Part shown: positions 63,301-64,000 of the stretch, in pieces
How the letters are laid out: each line of letters starts with the position of its first letter
Position numbering within the stretch: position 1 is the stretch's first letter
From: Granulicella mallensis MP5ACTX8
Lineage (GTDB): Bacteria; Acidobacteriota; Terriglobia; Terriglobales; Acidobacteriaceae
Assembly (NCBI RefSeq): GCF_000178955.2
Contig: NC_016631.1
Span: 2,170,001-2,234,000 of the forward strand
Direction: 5' to 3'
Length of the DNA: 64,000 nucleotides
Notes under the pieces: model-generated
What the model saw: the letters and a program-made list of their open reading frames with translations, nothing else
Told to the model about the DNA's origin: nothing
The model's database searches: none
Position numbers and translations under genes: made by a program

Positions 63301-64000
63301 CCGGATGTACCTGCCGCGTTGTGACTGCCGGCTTCCAGCCGGACTTATCCCGCTTGATTAATTGCGATTGCGAGTGCATGGGATGCCGGGGGAAGTTATT
63401 CAACGAGGAGAAGCCGCTTACGACCGGTGCCAGCGCAGCGGGAATCTGCGGGTCGCTCGCGTTCGCCCAGTAAAGCTGGCCGTTGACTTTATAGCTATGG
63501 ATCTCCGTGTGAAACGCAGCCTTCAATTGGGCGTGTGTTCCTGAAAACATGATCAGGTTTCGGCCCGGCATGGGAGCTTCGACGGAGAAGCCGTAGCTCT
63601 CAAGCCATTGCGTAACCTTCTGGATGTCCTGCGGCGCGGCTCCGAACTGCTTGCCGAACTGTTCCGGTGTCAGCCACTTGTGATAGCTGGGCGACTTAGG
63701 ATTTTGCTGATCGTCTACCAGCTTCTTCAGGCTGGCCTGCGTGGCTTCGCTGCCTTTGAGCACAAGGATCGTCCGCCCCAGTTGAAGCGAATCTGACGCA
63801 GCGCCCTGATCGGCAGCCGGTTTAGCCAGGGGATGAAGACTGCCTTTCAGGGGAACGAGTTGGCTTTCATCGATTGCCTGAGTAATCAAAGGCGTCGCGA
63901 CGCTCGTTTGAACTGGAGTCTGGGCCAGACCCAGCGTTGCCGCATATCCCAATAAAAAGAGAGCAAAGAACCTGTGCCAGAAAGCCGGAAGAAGCCGCAT
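60380..64000 (-). CDS. Secreted sedolisin-type (S53) pro-peptidase with Ig-like repeats
   Basis: A 1206-residue exported acid serine-carboxyl peptidase. A signal peptide (residues 1-26, cleavage near LGLAQ) is followed by a Pro-kumamolisin activation domain (about 45-215) and the S53 catalytic domain. Catalytic E319 and D323 lie in ESEADLD, the oxyanion Asp in AAAGDSG (near 405) and the Ser in GGTSFASP (599). A Ca2+-site-like GYNAGAGYDLATGLGSVN follows. Then come two or three Big/Ig-like repeats, a hydrophobic segment ending in PRRRR (about 1063-1083), a lipobox-like LSLTSGCSG and one more Ig-like repeat. The ATG sits exactly at the window edge (63998-64000), so a further upstream start cannot be excluded. 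Confidence 0.9.
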   Translation of the reverse strand: MRLLPAFWHRFFALFLLGYAATLGLAQTPVQTSVATPLITQAIDESQLVPLKGSLHPLAKPAADQGAASDSLQLGRTILVLKGSEATQASLKKLVDDQQNPKSPSYHKWLTPEQFGKQFGAAPQDIQKVTQWLESYGFSVEAPMPGRNLIMFSGTHAQLKAAFHTEIHSYKVNGQLYWANASDPQIPAALAPVVSGFSSLNNFPRHPMHSQSQLIKRDKSGWKPAVTTRQVHPEFTTTSQGQNLTALGPYDLATIYNVLPLWNAGIDGTNQTIAIVSESDINPADVDYFRTTFGLPPKKLNLIYYGPNPGLLGGGVESEADLDVEWAGAVARNATIDLVVAANTAMSGGIDGAAAYIINNNLASILNVSYGACELDLGTSGNQYYSLIWEQAAAQGITVLAAAGDSGSSVCDDGEEYAVKGLSVSGIASTPYNVAVGGTDFPASFNNPSQYWNSTNAPNTLQSAKSYIPESPWNNSCASPEVLAALQANGGTDATSEAVCNDVNEFDSFLDTIGGSGGASNCTIVGTSTTAPCSGGYPKPAWQSGVMGIPGDGVRDLPDVSLMAGNGLWGSLYVYCQSDATSTGTCDVNNELEGAGGTSFASPIFAGMLALVQQKTASQQGNVNYVLYKLASTQYANSGNAAACSSSTAATGNACLFYDITTGSNAVPCLKGSPDCTPAVATDNIGILPGYNAGAGYDLATGLGSVNAANLVNGWSSAATTFLPTSVAVTSSSPTTVPYGTAINLDITVTPVAPATGTPGGDVGVTTNSTVLNSNSVAEATLASGKATIPATQLPVGTYQLFTNYAGDATFAPSQSNGLPVTITQATASGASVTDSETKIETGQYVTFTLSLPAVSGGVSPTGTATFTNATTGAVLGSRILTPGASTTMPSATAYVTASSSQLQSGVNSITVSYSGDSNYAASNVSAPAVTLAAPFTATINPATLTLAPNATGSVAVTVTPKGAATLNPISLSFSCPATLPAGLACTFSTPVAANGGSVTSTLTLQAATPLIVKSSPVAAMATHSSQWLGAGTIVSLSGLLILLLPRRRRFNLTVLMIAALLSLSLTSGCSGNNGSNSGSSTPALIATSTAVSLSSTTPAFNSPLSLTAKVTPGSGTGTPTGGITFSSGGTSLGTASLASGSATLSTSSLPIGVQSVTAAYGGDATYAASTSSVGSVDVTFTNTITVAVADSVGDTSSAQVAVTIQ

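Overview
The window looks like a chromosomal segment from a diderm Acidobacteriota of the Terriglobus/Granulicella/Edaphobacter type. This is inferred from gene content: a VWFA protein of the acidobacterial type, LptA/LptB and MsbA-like outer-membrane biogenesis genes, a sedolisin with Ig-like repeats, a MoaD-MoaE fusion, and many GTG/TTG starts. Intergenic DNA is rich in palindromic repeats. There are no rRNA genes, no CRISPR array and no intact transposase.

Layout. 1-1.2 kb: a less GC-rich stretch of small unknown minus-strand genes. 1.5-3.9 kb: groES-groEL under a CIRCE operator and a readable promoter. 3.9-6.9 kb: a secreted protein, an SDR reductase and a cytochrome P450 bracketed by two copies of a 115-bp TIR element. 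7-18.4 kb: an exopolysaccharide/capsule region. A minus-strand operon (Wzc-like tyrosine kinase, Wza-like export protein, two GT4 glycosyltransferases, a WcaF-like acetyltransferase) sits opposite UDP-glucose dehydrogenase and UDP-xylose synthase, with a CpsB-type PHP phosphatase, a receiver-only regulator and a GT2 nearby. 18.8-26.5 kb: two secreted proteins (an unknown propeller-like one and a PL7 alginate lyase), an AraC regulator with a condensation-fold acyltransferase, and a Wzi-like outer-membrane protein. 26.5-47.5 kb: mostly housekeeping (aceE with a degenerate E1-alpha-like neighbour, argJ, thiC, tonB, M28 peptidase, mscL, moaD-moaE, hfq-like, suhB, ferredoxin, recO, orphan barstar, glyQ-glyS, catalase-like). 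47.7-58 kb: a long co-directional block (LptC/LptA-like protein, lptB, rpoN, hpf, rapZ, msbA-like, gmk, rpoZ, type-4 UDG). 58-64 kb: a DUF2076-like protein, tRNA-Ala(CGC) with a decayed integrase at its 3' side, and a large sedolisin reaching the window edge.

How the genes fit together. The kinase/phosphatase pair should tune polymer length and export. Ugd and Uxs supply UDP-GlcA and UDP-xylose. The GTs and acetyltransferase build the repeat unit, and Wza/Wzi-like proteins handle export and surface attachment. LptA/B and MsbA-like proteins serve lipid A/LPS transport.

The most unusual signals are a family of roughly 200-300 bp intergenic palindromes with expandable AAGAGC/AAAAGC tails (at least five copies), the TIR pair around the P450 gene, the E1-alpha-like protein lacking the ThDP motif beside aceE, an Hfq-like protein without the KH signature, an orphan barstar, and an integrase relic at the tRNA. 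I found no clearly new multigene system. The palindrome family is the best candidate for something under-described.
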